Source of the DNA: Gimesia alba
Lineage (GTDB): Bacteria; Planctomycetota; Planctomycetia; Planctomycetales; Planctomycetaceae
DNA length: 64,000 nucleotides
NCBI RefSeq assembly: GCF_007744675.1
Contig: NZ_CP036269.1
Location: forward strand, 5,993,546-6,057,545
Direction: 5' to 3'
Shown here: positions 9,796 through 19,528 of the stretch, in pieces
How the letters are laid out: every line of letters starts with the position of its first letter
Numbering within the stretch: position 1 is the stretch's first letter
Translations under genes and position numbers: made by a program
Notes under the pieces: model-generated
Seen by the model: only the letters and a program-made list of their open reading frames with translations
What the model was told of the DNA's origin: nothing
Databases searched by the model: none

Positions 9796-11646
9796 GTGTC
9801 CATTGCGCCTTTAGATCAGGAAAGCTCTGAAGATCAAACTGCCGCCGGCTCAGCGAAGTCAGCAGCAGACTCTTCGGCAGAAAAGAAACCGGTCAAAAGA
9901 AAACGTCAGAGCACCAGTCACCTCAAAGCGGTTCCTGAGACGCTTGCGCTGCGCGAAGAGATGAAGGCCGAAGCGGAAAAGTTCGTGGAGTTCCTGGACT
10001 GTTCCAATCCGTTTACCAAAACCACATTGGAAAAATGGTCGCGCGAACTACTGGACCAGATGAACCAGCCCGAGAAATTTCTGGGCTTCATGATGGTGCT
10101 GATCGGCAACTTCTTCTGGAAGCGGCAGTTCCTGGCGATCCCCTTTGAGCGACGTTTGTTACTCCTGCCGCACTGTCTGAAACATGCCGAAGGCTGTCCT
10201 GCGGAATACGACGAGTTTGGACTGGACTGTGAAAAGTGCGGCGCCTGCTCGATTGCGGACTACAAAGTCAGAGCCGAAAAGCTGGGCTACAAAGTCCTCG
10301 TGGCCGAAGGTTCGCCGGTCGTGCTCAAAATTATCGTCGGCGGTTACGTCGATGGAATTCTGGGAGTGGCCTGCCTGAACGTCCTGGAAAAATCGATTGA
10401 TAAAGTCCTGATTGCCGGCGTGCCCTCCTACGCGGTGCCCCTGCATTCCGGTGACTGCAAAAATACAAAGATGGATGAGCCCTGGATCTGGGAAGTACTC
10501 GAAGAGTACCGTCCGCTGGAAGAGCCGCTGACCCGCAGTTATCTGCCGACCATGCGTGCCGCCAATTCTCTGTTCGAAGACAACTTCGACGAGATCCTGC
10601 CCCCCTTAAGAACCAAAACAGAAGCCGCCGCCCAAACACCTCTCGGCAAAACCGAGGCCATCGCTTACGACTGGCTGAAGCATGGCGGAAAGCGTTTCCG
10701 TCCCTTCATCACACTGGCCGCCTACGACGCGTTGATGAAAGCACAGCAATCGTCAACCGATTCAAAAGAAGAAAGCCAGACCTATCCGCTGGGCGTACAG
10801 AAAGCCGCGATGGCCATTGAAGTCTTCCACAAAGCGTCATTGATTCACGATGACATTGAAGACGACGATCAATACCGCTACGGTCGCGAAACCCTGCACC
10901 GCCAGCATGGCACCGGCATGGCCATTAACCTGGGTGACTATCTGATCGGCATCGGCTATCGCCTGCTGAACGAAGCCCGTGCCGACATCGGTGCGGAAGC
11001 CGCCGCCGATTTAGTCGAACGCATGGCCGCCGCCCATCTGAAACTCTGCGAAGGACAGGGCGCCGAAATGGCGTGGCAGGAAAGCGAAACGTTCGAACTG
11101 GCTCCGATTGACGCGTTACAGATTTACGCATTGAAAACGTCCCCCGCCTTCGAAGCCGCCTTGTACGCCGGCATTCGCATGACGGGTTCGGTCGGGCAGT
11201 ATGAAGAACTGATCTCATCCTTCTCGCGACATATTGGCGTTGGGTTCCAGATTCTAAACGACCTCAAAGACTGGAACGGCGACGACAATAACAAACTAAT
11301 TACCGGTCAGGATGCCCTTGCGATGCGGCCCACGTTACTGCTGGCACTCGCACTGCAGACGGCAGACGAGCAGCAGACTGCCGACCTCAAAGACATTCTG
11401 CAAGGCAATCCGTCCGATGGCATGCGAATCGGCCGCTTACGTAAAATCTATCAGGACTGCGACGTGTTCACAAAAGCCGAAGCACTGGTCGATAAATCAC
11501 GGGCCCGGGCTGAAGAACTGGCCGAAAGCGTGGACAACGAAGACTTCAAACAACTGTTGAAGTTCTTCTGCGAAACCGTCCTGGCAGAAGAAACCCCGGA
11601 AGCAAAACCAGAACCCAAAGTCCTGATGCCACAACCGATTTCCTGA
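9796..11646 (+). CDS. DUF116 domain fused to a polyprenyl diphosphate synthase
   Basis: A 616-residue two-domain protein. Residues about 60-245 match DUF116: several cysteines (127, 134, and 145/148/151 in CEKCGAC) suggest an Fe-S or metal centre. Residues about 265-600 form a trans-isoprenyl diphosphate synthase with GKRFRP (298-303) and the first Asp-rich motif DDIEDDD (352-358). The second Asp-rich motif reads NDLKD (488-492), so its first Asp is Asn. The N-terminal 50 residues are low-complexity. The GTG start at 9796 follows a GAGGAG box. The gene is last in the cluster with the lipoyl carrier, Fe-S protein and SHC-like cyclase. The synthase may provide the polyprenyl substrate; the role of DUF116 is unknown. 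Confidence 0.87.
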   Translation: MSIAPLDQESSEDQTAAGSAKSAADSSAEKKPVKRKRQSTSHLKAVPETLALREEMKAEAEKFVEFLDCSNPFTKTTLEKWSRELLDQMNQPEKFLGFMMVLIGNFFWKRQFLAIPFERRLLLLPHCLKHAEGCPAEYDEFGLDCEKCGACSIADYKVRAEKLGYKVLVAEGSPVVLKIIVGGYVDGILGVACLNVLEKSIDKVLIAGVPSYAVPLHSGDCKNTKMDEPWIWEVLEEYRPLEEPLTRSYLPTMRAANSLFEDNFDEILPPLRTKTEAAAQTPLGKTEAIAYDWLKHGGKRFRPFITLAAYDALMKAQQSSTDSKEESQTYPLGVQKAAMAIEVFHKASLIHDDIEDDDQYRYGRETLHRQHGTGMAINLGDYLIGIGYRLLNEARADIGAEAAADLVERMAAAHLKLCEGQGAEMAWQESETFELAPIDALQIYALKTSPAFEAALYAGIRMTGSVGQYEELISSFSRHIGVGFQILNDLKDWNGDDNNKLITGQDALAMRPTLLLALALQTADEQQTADLKDILQGNPSDGMRIGRLRKIYQDCDVFTKAEALVDKSRARAEELAESVDNEDFKQLLKFFCETVLAEETPEAKPEPKVLMPQPIS

Positions 11647-11659
11647 TAGATTTAATTGT

Positions 11660-12020
11660 AACGCTCTATTTCAACGGCACCAGAAACCAATCCGGTGTGC
11701 CACTGCTCGGCTTGTCCGACAGTGTCGTCACATAGGTTGCTCTCGGTCAGATTCCAGAAAGTAGGGGATGACCCATGTGTCAGCCCGCCTGGCGATTGCC
11801 GACGATGAATTACTCTTTCGAGGGGAATTGAGCTAATTCAAACGCCAGCACAAAAGACATGTCGATATAACGGGTCGACCCCTACATTTTGATTTCAGTG
11901 CGAAAATCGATTCACTGTTGGCAAGCCAACAGTGCCACACAAAATCATATTTCTTACTACCACGAAAAGCACGAAAGCACACGAAAAATGAATGGGCAAC
12001 AGGAGGTTCCCGTGATTAAA
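11660..12020. repeat. Mosaic of dispersed intergenic repeats (copy group 1)
   Basis: This non-coding stretch holds several blocks that recur elsewhere in the window. A bulged hairpin at 11701-11724 has CACTG/CAGTG outer arms. A block near 11762-11800 (TAGGGGATGACCC and CCCGCCTGGCGA) recurs at about 24316-24352. A perfect 9-bp hairpin at 11913-11934 has a CAAG loop. A 30-base CACGAAAAGCACGAAAGC-type block at 11957-11988 occurs inverted at 15298-15330. GCAACAGGAGGTT near 11996 recurs at 12787 and 24735. No reading frame is credible here. Confidence 0.75.
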
Positions 12021-12061
12021 ATCAATTTCAGGATCAAATGACCAATCAGGATGTATGCTTT

Positions 12062-12664
12062 ATGGACCGTATTACTTCCATCTTAATCATTCTGGTGATG
12101 TTGTTGGTCTCCGTGAGATCTGCGTCGACGACAGAGCCAACAGCAAAGCTTAAGCCGCATCCCGATGCTGTCGCGAATACCCATGCTCCCGGCGAAGTTG
12201 ACAAACCGGAACTGGTCCCCTTCATCGTCGCGGACCCGGCAAAGATGCAGGGTATTGTTGTTGACGAGACCCAGGCAAAGCTGATCGGCACGTGGCAATA
12301 TTCCACGCATACGCCCCCTTACGTTGGTCTCGGTTATCTGCACGATCAGAAAAAGGGAAAAGGTGAGAAAGCGGTCATCTTTACGCCAGAGCTCCCCAAA
12401 GCAGGTCGTTACGAAGTCCGGCTCGCACACTGTTACAACATTCGCAGATCCACCAATACGCCAGTCACGATTCATCATGCCGACGGCGAAAAAACGATTC
12501 GCATCAATCAGCAGAAGATTCCCGAACATCAGAAACTGTTCCGCACGCTGGGCGTGTTTCGTTTCCATAAGGGAAAGTCGGGCTGGGTCAAAATCTCCAA
12601 CGCAGGTACCGACGGTAAATATGTGATCGCGGACGCGGTGCAGTTTTTGTATCGAGGCAATTAA
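12062..12664 (+). CDS. Secreted golvesin C-terminal-like domain protein
   Basis: About 200 residues: a signal peptide (MDRITSILIILVMLLVSVRS) and a single beta-sandwich resembling the golvesin C-terminal-like domain found next to xanthan-lyase and peptidase modules. Its hallmarks are FIVADPAKMQGIVVD, IGTWQYSTHTPPYVG, LPKAGRYEVRLAHC and a final YVIADAVQFL. The domain is thought to be a carbohydrate-binding or accessory module and no catalytic part is present here. An in-frame ATG at 12038 would add eight residues, including two acidic ones, before the signal sequence. Both starts have an AGGA-type box, so the start is uncertain. It is flanked on both sides by repeat-bearing spacers and ends in a terminator. 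Confidence 0.75.
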   Translation: MDRITSILIILVMLLVSVRSASTTEPTAKLKPHPDAVANTHAPGEVDKPELVPFIVADPAKMQGIVVDETQAKLIGTWQYSTHTPPYVGLGYLHDQKKGKGEKAVIFTPELPKAGRYEVRLAHCYNIRRSTNTPVTIHHADGEKTIRINQQKIPEHQKLFRTLGVFRFHKGKSGWVKISNAGTDGKYVIADAVQFLYRGN

Positions 12665-12680
12665 CACGCCTCTAACCATG

Positions 12681-12707
12681 AACGGCTCGGCGCTAGCCGC
12701 CGTTTTT
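12681..12707 (+). terminator. Rho-independent terminator of the golvesin-like gene
   Basis: AACGGC-TC-GGC pairs with GCC-GCCGTT around a GCTA loop (two-base bulge) and is followed by a run of five T. It lies 16 bases after the stop codon. Confidence 0.8.
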
Positions 12708-12717
12708 CAGTCTTTTT

Positions 12718-12975
12718 TAACGACTACGAAAAGCACAAAAATGACCAGAAAGGGATGGTCCCGAATGCATTCGGGATTGCCGCAGGCAACAGGAGGTCTT
12801 AGAGAACGCTACTAATCTCACAGTAACACATTCCCTAATTGAATATGACTGGGAACGGTCTCCCATTCACCGTTGGGCAAGCCAACGGTGCCACACAGTC
12901 CCCATACTTTTCTACCAGGAAATGCACGAAAATGCTCAGAAGCCGATGGTCCCGTAGTCGTCTGGCCAGAAGGTT
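12718..12975. repeat. Mosaic of dispersed intergenic repeats (copy group 2)
   Basis: Within the 478-base gap before 13143 lie: a CTACGAAAAGCAC-type block at 12723; an 18-base perfect palindrome TCCCGAATGCATTCGGGA at 12759-12776; the ATTGCCGCAGGCAACAGGAG block at 12776-12795 that recurs at 24246 and 24723; an 8-bp hairpin at 12869-12889 (ACCGTTGG / CCAACGGT); and a diverged CACGAAAATG block at 12925. The remainder (12976-13142) shows nothing recognisable apart from a ribosome-binding site. Confidence 0.75.
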
Positions 12976-13142
12976 TCTTACTCACTCTGACCAACACAGA
13001 TAAATAATATTTTCGTTGCAGAATTTCTTTTTCCTGATAATGATATTACTGAAGCTCGAATTCCTTTAAGGGTTTCTACAATCAATCCACAGCGAAAGGT
13101 GTCATCCAATAACAAAACTTTAAACATCAGGAGAGCAAGCGA

Positions 13143-13961
13143 ATGGGCCGTAAAAAGAAAGTCGTATTTCCAGCTGCTGGAGAGGCGTTTGCGTTTCAAT
13201 TGGATGATGGGCGGTATTCCGTGTGCCGCGTGCTCTCTGATGGTGTGAACCAAATCGATACCAAAGTCGAAGCGGTCCTGATTGCCTGTTCTACCTGGAT
13301 CGGCTCCGAGGTACCCTCTGCGGATAATCCGGAGCTAAGACCGATTTTGAAACTAACGCATCATGCATGGAACAATCGAGCTGAAATGGGCTGGGTGACT
13401 GAAGCAGTGCCTGACTCGTTTATTCCGATTGGCACGATCGAGCCCACGGATGAGGAAGCTGCCATACATTGTACTGGTTATACTTCATGGGAGTCGATGA
13501 GAATCCAGTCCTTGAAGCAGTGGCGGTGGGATCATGATCGCGAAGCGGTACTGGCGGAAGATGCGATCAAAGAGCAAGAGGAAGCCGAGCAGTCTGCACA
13601 GGACGAAAATGAGCATCAAGGTTATTTAGAACAAGTCAAGCTGCAGGATCTCGCGAAGCATACGTTCTTTCCCCATTGGGAACATGTTCCGAAAAAAACA
13701 CTCGAGGCCTCCCGCAAGATCATGCTCGACGCCATCAATGAGTTGATCGCGCTCGGAGAATCAGCGAGCGAGGAAGCGCGACTGGAAGTGTTGGAGAACT
13801 GTATCGAAGCGTTCAATGCACTCGACGCCGAACACAATTTTATCGAGACACTGGAGCGTGAAGATATCTGTGACGAATTCGAGGCAATCGTGCATGCCTG
13901 CGGTCTGGGCGCGCTGGATTCTCCGGATGAACCCCTGGTTGATGAATGGCGCGAGTGGTAA
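13143..13961 (+). CDS. Uncharacterised protein, N-terminus resembling an Imm26-type immunity domain
   Basis: A soluble acidic protein of 272 residues without signal peptide or membrane helix. The first ~110 residues (GEAFAFQLDDGRYSVCRVL followed by SFIPIGTIEPTDEE) look like the Imm26 fold found in polymorphic-toxin immunity proteins, a weak by-eye match. Then comes a Glu/Gln-rich helix (about 135-165), and the last ~90 residues form a helical domain (LEASRKIMLDAINELIALGE ... EREDICDEFEAIVHACGL) of the kind seen in proteins that monitor small acidic partners. AGGAG lies nine bases before the ATG. It stands alone between repeat-rich spacers and no toxin gene is adjacent. Confidence 0.65.
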   Translation: MGRKKKVVFPAAGEAFAFQLDDGRYSVCRVLSDGVNQIDTKVEAVLIACSTWIGSEVPSADNPELRPILKLTHHAWNNRAEMGWVTEAVPDSFIPIGTIEPTDEEAAIHCTGYTSWESMRIQSLKQWRWDHDREAVLAEDAIKEQEEAEQSAQDENEHQGYLEQVKLQDLAKHTFFPHWEHVPKKTLEASRKIMLDAINELIALGESASEEARLEVLENCIEAFNALDAEHNFIETLEREDICDEFEAIVHACGLGALDSPDEPLVDEWREW

Positions 13962-13989
13962 CAATTTACAATACGGCGTTAGACACCGT

Positions 13990-14023
13990 TTTTTTCGTGT
14001 GATTTCGAGTTGTTCGTGGTAGG
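13990..14023 (-). repeat. Inverted, diverged copy of the CACGAAAAGCACG block
   Basis: On the minus strand this reads CCTACCACGAACAACTCGAA followed by ATCACACGAAAAAAA, a diverged version of the block at 11957 and 24183. It lies 30 bases after the stop codon at 13961. Confidence 0.6.
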
Positions 14024-14225
14024 AAAAAAGAAGAGAGCTAAAGAGGTTGTACGTTTTGTCAGCGAGCAGGATTTGTATTGTAAATATGACAAAATAAAAT
14101 AATTCTTCGATCAAATATCAGGATCGTACTATAAAGCAATAAGTTGAGACATTTCGCGTTCAACCCCTCTCTCTAATCTCATTCCGTTCTCCTTCTTACC
14201 AAAAAACTGATGTCACGGACGACAG

Positions 14226-15281
14226 ATGTTCTCGCTACGTCTCTGTTTAATGTTCTCTTTGATCGGATACGCTCTCGGTATTCAGCAGCCCCTGCATGCG
14301 CAGACTGAAACGCCGGCCATCGGTGTCCCATCAAAACAGCTGGAAACAGTTTTGGCAGGCTTCTTACCAACCGACCGCAGCTTACGTGTGGAAGATGGCC
14401 TCCCACTGGATGGCGTCGTTCCACCAGTAGAAGAACCATTCGCAGCTAATCTTGATGAACCGCCTTCTTTAGAACAACCGCTTGACCTGAAATCACTCAT
14501 GAAGCCCAGGATTGACAGCTCGGCCGAATGGGAACCGAAGGTGAATGGGGTGGGAATCAGTTCTTATGACTTATCAATCAAAATACCGGTCTACCCGATT
14601 TTCGGGCCTCCGCCTCCGTTCATTAACCTGGGTTATTCATTCACGCAGATCGACGCCCCCGAGGCTCTGGATTTACCTCACAGCCTGAATGAATTTTCGT
14701 TTGGTATGTCATGGATGCGCCGGATCAATGAAAAATGGATGTCCCGCTATACGCTCAATGGTGCATTCGCGTCGGACATGAATAATACCAGCAGTACTGC
14801 CTGGCAGATTCGAGGCGGCATGTTTGCCATGTATCAACCTAATGAAACCTGGAACTTTGCCTTCGGGGCGCTTGCCACCGGCCAAAATGATGTTCCGGTT
14901 CTGCCGGTCCTGGGGGCGATCTGGCAGCCAAGACCTTCACTCAAGGTCGATTTAATGCTTCCCAGCCCAAGAATCTCTCTGCTCTTGTCGGCGACAGAAC
15001 AGCGCCAGCATTGGGCCTATGTCGGTGGCGGCTTTTCAGGAGGCACCTGGGCCTACCGGCGCGCCAACGGAGTGGGAGAACGCCTCAACTACCGCGAGTG
15101 GAGATTCGTTTTGGGATGGGAATCCACTCCTCCAAAAAAGCCGGGAACCTTTCGTCCCAGTGGCACGAGGGTGAATGTAGAAATCGGCTACGTCTTCGGC
15201 CGAAAGTTTGAATTTGACAACAACGCGCCTGACGTCAAAATTGATAACACACTCTTACTGCGATCAGGAATCCGTTTTTAG
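14226..15281 (+). CDS. DUF6268-like outer-membrane beta-barrel protein
   Basis: 351 residues with a signal peptide (MFSLRLCLMFSLIGYALG, cleavage near LHAQ) and about 70 residues of Pro/Leu-rich spacer. The rest alternates amphipathic beta-strands: ISSYDLSIKIPVYPIF, PFINLGYSFTQIDAP, NEFSFGMSWMRRI, WQIRGGMFAMYQ, WNFAFGALATGQND, RPSLKVDLMLPSPRISLLL. It ends with an aromatic (RSGIRF), as outer-membrane barrels do. The strand pattern matches the DUF6268 barrel family seen in planctomycetes. A passive pore or structural role is inferred; the ligand is unknown. It converges on the ceramidase-like gene. Confidence 0.75.
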   Translation: MFSLRLCLMFSLIGYALGIQQPLHAQTETPAIGVPSKQLETVLAGFLPTDRSLRVEDGLPLDGVVPPVEEPFAANLDEPPSLEQPLDLKSLMKPRIDSSAEWEPKVNGVGISSYDLSIKIPVYPIFGPPPPFINLGYSFTQIDAPEALDLPHSLNEFSFGMSWMRRINEKWMSRYTLNGAFASDMNNTSSTAWQIRGGMFAMYQPNETWNFAFGALATGQNDVPVLPVLGAIWQPRPSLKVDLMLPSPRISLLLSATEQRQHWAYVGGGFSGGTWAYRRANGVGERLNYREWRFVLGWESTPPKKPGTFRPSGTRVNVEIGYVFGRKFEFDNNAPDVKIDNTLLLRSGIRF

Positions 15282-15297
15282 ACAGATCATTTATTAC

Positions 15298-15330
15298 GCT
15301 TTTCGTGTGCTTTCGTGCTTTTCGTGGTAG
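15298..15330 (-). repeat. Inverted copy of the CACGAAAAGCACG block
   Basis: The minus strand reads CTACCACGAAAAGCACGAAA and continues GCACACGAAAAGCG; it is identical to the copy at 11957 over about 30 bases. It lies between two convergent genes that end at 15281 and 15352. Confidence 0.8.
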
Positions 15331-15351
15331 CAAAAAACAAAATCTCTGAAA

Positions 15352-16878
15352 CTAATCCAGCTGCGGTGCCAGACTGCCATAGGCCCAGGGGTTATTCTTA
15401 AATACCGGCGCCGCAGGCCGCTGGGGCAGTTTATCAGGTGTTAGCTGTTTCGAAAGTTCCACCGCGGTGTCGACCATCTGCGGGCCGGCGGTGATGATCA
15501 AATTGCTGTAGCCAGTCAGACGGGTTTCATAACCGCCGCCGTTTTTGTCGAAGGCTTCTTTGGTCGGCACATACCCAACGCAGCCGTTCGCCAGCGAGAC
15601 CGGAAACGTGATCGGAAACGGACTTCCTTCTTTGATGTCTAAACCGAGCTGGCAGAAAAATTCCGCAGGGTCGGTCAGTAAGACCACAGGTCCAAGTTGT
15701 ACCGCCTGCACTTCCACATCGGCTACCGGTTCTTTTTCGAGACGAGCATCCAGCAGCACCGTCTCTTTAGCAAAGACCCAGTCGGTGGCATTTGACTTGG
15801 CGGGCCCTGCTTTCACAATCTCGATGGCTTCTTTGATATGTCCGGGCGTCGGTTTGCGACGGGGAATTTGCAGCATTGTCGTTTTACTGGCGATGGTTTC
15901 AAAGTTGCCACGGGGCATCGACAGCAGCACTTTCACTGCTTCCGCTCCCACGCGACCGCCGACAAAACGGGCCGATTCTTCACTCGGACGCCGCTGAAAC
16001 TTCGACAGGTTATCGACCTGCGTCACATCGCCGGAGGCACCTGCCAGAAAAACCAGGACCGCATCTTTCCCGAACACGCCGCGAATGACCTGTTCGACAT
16101 AATAGATATAGTTCGCCGAGATGCCGCCGGGGTTCGTGGTCGCATGACAAACAAAATTCACGATACACCCTTTGAGCTGTCCCTGTTCATCCCAAACGCC
16201 GATCACACCGACTTCCGGATCAACGGGCCCCGCGGGTTTGACGATATCAGGATTGCCGGGCCGCGGGTGGGTGAAGGTCAATCCGTTTCGCATGAAGAAC
16301 CGGCGGTTGAAGGCGACTTGCTCCTCAATACCCACGCCGGCACCACACAAAGAGGCGTTCCGTTTATTGTATGCTTCACAAATAGCTTCGACACTTTGAT
16401 CGACGACGGTTTCCAGGTACGCGGGATCTCCCGTCGATGATTTTTCATATGCCAGCTCCTGCACGAACTCGGAAGCGTGATCGTATTCGCCGGGCAGGAT
16501 CATGCCCATCGGTCCTGACGAGTGCGAATGCGTGGCGTGCAGCAGAATCGAATTCGCCGGAATCTTGCATTTAGCTTCCACACGTTTGCGGATTTCGTCG
16601 ACGGTAACGCGGCGGATAAACAGCGCGTCCAGACTCACGACGGCAACCACATTCTTGCCGTTATCAAACACAGCCGCCCGCGTTTTACAGGGATCGTGAA
16701 ACGAGCGATGAAACGATTTTCCATAACCGCCGGGCTGCTCCATGCCGATCTCGGGCGTGATGTCCCGCTCGGCAAAACCAACTTTAACCTGCGGTACATC
16801 CGCGGCAAAACTAAACGCCGATACGAATAACAGGCATGAAAGTGTGACTGCTTTGAAAGAAAGGGAGAGTGCATTCAT
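15352..16878 (-). CDS. Secreted neutral/alkaline ceramidase-like hydrolase
   Basis: 508 residues with a clear signal peptide (hydrophobic core about 11-25, cleavage near SFAAD). It shows the neutral/alkaline non-lysosomal ceramidase N-terminal domain: the opening VGFAERDITPEIG, the zinc-ligand block LLHATHSHSSGP, a second histidine block FVCHATTNPGG and GASGDVTQVD. Planctomycetes carry many such paralogues and true substrates are mostly unknown, so an N-acyl amide or lipid substrate is inference. The eukaryotic-type C-terminal domain is absent or very short. The ATG at 16878 has only a weak upstream purine stretch. It is probably monocistronic. Confidence 0.85.
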   Translation of the reverse strand: MNALSLSFKAVTLSCLLFVSAFSFAADVPQVKVGFAERDITPEIGMEQPGGYGKSFHRSFHDPCKTRAAVFDNGKNVVAVVSLDALFIRRVTVDEIRKRVEAKCKIPANSILLHATHSHSSGPMGMILPGEYDHASEFVQELAYEKSSTGDPAYLETVVDQSVEAICEAYNKRNASLCGAGVGIEEQVAFNRRFFMRNGLTFTHPRPGNPDIVKPAGPVDPEVGVIGVWDEQGQLKGCIVNFVCHATTNPGGISANYIYYVEQVIRGVFGKDAVLVFLAGASGDVTQVDNLSKFQRRPSEESARFVGGRVGAEAVKVLLSMPRGNFETIASKTTMLQIPRRKPTPGHIKEAIEIVKAGPAKSNATDWVFAKETVLLDARLEKEPVADVEVQAVQLGPVVLLTDPAEFFCQLGLDIKEGSPFPITFPVSLANGCVGYVPTKEAFDKNGGGYETRLTGYSNLIITAGPQMVDTAVELSKQLTPDKLPQRPAAPVFKNNPWAYGSLAPQLD

Positions 16879-17044
16879 GGCGAAAACTCGATCTCAATTG
16901 GGGGTGGGAAACGTGAGGAAACGGTCTCATTTTATTAAAACAGAATCCAAAACGGGTCGCTACTGAAGAAAGTTAAGAAATTCACGTTCTACGAAAAATC
17001 GTGATTGGGTGCGCTCCATCAGATTTTTCGGTTCCTGGCGCCTT

Positions 17045-18475
17045 TTACTCAAGCTGCTTCTGATTGCCGAAGACGTTATCGACGATCTGATTGTCTTTGC
17101 CGCCGCTGACTTTGATCGAGTGTGCGGTTTCGCTGTTCGGTAGATCGCTGCGAATCAGACAATCGGAGACGCGGCTGTCGGACACGTTTTTCAGTAGCAG
17201 TCCCTCTTTGGCATAATCGAGGATCGTGCAGTTCGTCACATTCATGCGACGGGAATCTCGAATTTCCAAAGCGGCCGTTTCGTCCCCCGTACCGTTAATA
17301 TGGTTGCCGCTGATGGTACAGCCATCGCAGTTGGTCAACAGCATGCCGACTTTCGCGGTGCTGCCATCGGCGTAGTGATAACGGGGGTTGCGATCCAGCA
17401 CATTATTCGAAATGACAATATTGCGGCAGTCGTCAATGCGCATGTTATGCGTGTAGCCTTTCCACATCGTATTGCCGGTAATCGTCACTCCACGGGCGCT
17501 GGTGACTTCAATATTGGTTTGCACATCGGAGAGGACATTGTCGGCGATGGTGATGTTCCCGTCGCGGTATTCTTCGGAATGCGGGCGGATGCGGGCATGT
17601 TCGTTGATGCGGATGTTAGCGGAACCGGGGGCAAAATGATCGTGTTGAATCGTGTTGCCGACGATCGCGATTTCCCCGACCGAGGCCCCTTCTGAATCGA
17701 TCAGTACATTCGCCGTCGGTTCCGAGTTCTCGTCTCCCATATTGCCTTCAATATCACACGTGCCGATATGAATGTTGCGAATGTCCCCTTTGCGGACCAC
17801 GACACCGCCGCCGGCGTTATAGGAAATGTGGCAACCAACGATATTGGACTGATGAATGTTGACGTGATCGTAAAAGATACCCGCACCGCGGTTCTGATAA
17901 ATGTGACAGTTGGAAACGATCAGATTCCGATTGCGTTTGACAAAATGAATCCCATGCAGCGCGCGGCGGATCGTGAGACGAGTGAGTGTGATCTGCATCG
18001 TTCCCGTCGCTTCGATGCCGCAGGCTTCCGGATGATCGCCCACAATTTCCAGGCCGTCCACGAGCGGAGAACGTTGTTTCAACCAGACATTTTCTTTGAC
18101 TGTCTTCGGGCTGGCGGTTCCTTCATGGGTGCCGATGAAGCGGAACGCGGGCCCCGCGCCCGCCATGATGATCGTGGCGGTGCCATCCGAACTGACAGAA
18201 GTCGGCCCCAGTTGATCCAGATCGATGCTGATCGTTTTCGTGATGCGATAGACGCCTTTGGGGAATGTGATCTGCCCCTGCCCGGAATCGACGGCGCGCT
18301 GGATGGCGTCTGTGTCATCTGTTTTCCCATCTCCGGTCGCACCAAACGTTTTGACGGACGGCGTTGCTGTCACATTAGCCGGCGCGTCGTTGTTTTGTGA
18401 ATTACCGGGTTGCGAAGAAATCACCAGGAAGCCGATGACCAAAAGCGTTGAGAAACTGATCAGGATGCCGCGCAT
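17045..18475 (-). CDS. Secreted right-handed beta-helix (pectate lyase 3-like) protein
   Basis: 476 residues: a signal peptide (MRGILISFSTLLVIGFLVIS), then VKTFGATGDGKTDDTDAIQR, the standard opening of pectate-lyase-3 / GH28-related helices. Many parallel-helix coils with regular Asn/Gly turns follow (NVLIDSEGASVGEIAIVGNT, GNITIADNVLSDVQTNIEV, VTITGNTMW). It probably acts on or binds polysaccharide outside the cell; catalytic residues cannot be identified by eye. An in-frame ATG at 18532 would add 19 residues before the signal peptide, so 18475 is preferred. It is divergent from tadA, with 260 bases between starts. Confidence 0.85.
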   Translation of the reverse strand: MRGILISFSTLLVIGFLVISSQPGNSQNNDAPANVTATPSVKTFGATGDGKTDDTDAIQRAVDSGQGQITFPKGVYRITKTISIDLDQLGPTSVSSDGTATIIMAGAGPAFRFIGTHEGTASPKTVKENVWLKQRSPLVDGLEIVGDHPEACGIEATGTMQITLTRLTIRRALHGIHFVKRNRNLIVSNCHIYQNRGAGIFYDHVNIHQSNIVGCHISYNAGGGVVVRKGDIRNIHIGTCDIEGNMGDENSEPTANVLIDSEGASVGEIAIVGNTIQHDHFAPGSANIRINEHARIRPHSEEYRDGNITIADNVLSDVQTNIEVTSARGVTITGNTMWKGYTHNMRIDDCRNIVISNNVLDRNPRYHYADGSTAKVGMLLTNCDGCTISGNHINGTGDETAALEIRDSRRMNVTNCTILDYAKEGLLLKNVSDSRVSDCLIRSDLPNSETAHSIKVSGGKDNQIVDNVFGNQKQLE

Positions 18476-18735
18476 AGGGAGATACCTTGACTGAAATGGT
18501 TGAAGTTCTGAGTGATTCACTGCAAGCCCCATTGTAAGCAGAACGGCTGAAGAATCTCAAATCGGAAGCCACTGATTGATTGAACTGGGCGAGACCCAGA
18601 TCAAGCACGAGAATCAGATTTTCAAGCCGGATAATGACTCATCGCGACTTTCTTTCCGGGCTGATGTGGTTTATCTTGTGCTGAAATGATGAATCTTCTT
18701 TCTTAAAGAAACATATATAAAGAACCGTAAAAAAG

Positions 18736-19251
18736 ATGATCGACCGACCTGACAACCCCGAATTTTCGCCCGGTGACCGGGACTTACTTCAGCTGCATAC
18801 GCGCTGGATGCGGTTTGCTTATGACGAAGCACGCGCCGCATTTGAAGAAGACGAAGTACCGGTCGGCGCTGTGATTGTGCATCAGGATCGGATCATTGCC
18901 GCCGCGCATAATCAACGCGAAACATTAAGCGACCCGACAGCACATGCCGAGATGATTGCCATTACGCAAGCCGCTGAATCGCTCGGTTCATGGCGGCTGT
19001 CCGACTGTATTTTGTATGTCACACTCGAACCTTGTCCGATGTGTGCCGGCGCGATTATTCAGTCCCGCATTCCGCTGGTCATCTATGGCACGCCCGATGA
19101 AAAAGCGGGCGCCTGTCACTCGTTATTTCAAATCACCAGCGACACAAGATTGAATCACCAAAGCACAGTCATCAGCGGAGTGATGCAGGAAGAGTGCCGC
19201 ACGATTCTGCAGGAATTCTTTCGTCAAAAACGGGCGGAAGGAAAAAAGTAA
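18736..19251 (+). CDS. tadA: tRNA-specific adenosine deaminase
   Basis: 171 residues of the cytidine-deaminase fold. It deaminates A34 to inosine in the tRNA-Arg anticodon. The zinc and catalytic motifs are HAE (His70, Glu72) and PCPMC (Cys100, Cys103). EVPVGAVIV and [15 protein letters not shown] are standard TadA blocks. An N-terminal extension of about 20 residues precedes the usual start of the domain. The ATG at 18736 has only a weak ribosome-binding site. It is followed by a 277-base gap before csrA and is probably transcribed alone. Confidence 0.95.
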   Translation: MIDRPDNPEFSPGDRDLLQLHTRWMRFAYDEARAAFEEDEVPVGAVIVHQDRIIAAAHNQRETLSDPTAHAEMIAITQAAESLGSWRLSDCILYVTLEPCPMCAGAIIQSRIPLVIYGTPDEKAGACHSLFQITSDTRLNHQSTVISGVMQEECRTILQEFFRQKRAEGKK

Positions 19252-19528
19252 CGTGAGTGTGAATCGTTTTTTTCTTTGCGCGCACGTGAATGAAATCACT
19301 TCCGAACTGGTTCAGATCTTGCGCATTTTTGAGACGCATGAAATAATCACGATATGATGAAATGGAATTTGTCAAGTGATTTTCGGGGAAAAGAAAGCTC
19401 CTTAAAAATCGTTTTATTTTTTGATTCGTTTCAGCTTGTCCTTCTGTCAGCAGTTTGACAAAATGTGTCTTACAATAACTTTTCACAATTCTACAGATTC
19501 ATTTCTGAAATATCTTTGAGGCGAGCGA

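Noticed and set aside
14226-14439. Minus-strand frame at 14179-14439
   Set aside because: It is the reverse reading of the barrel gene's Pro/Leu-rich start and has no features of its own.
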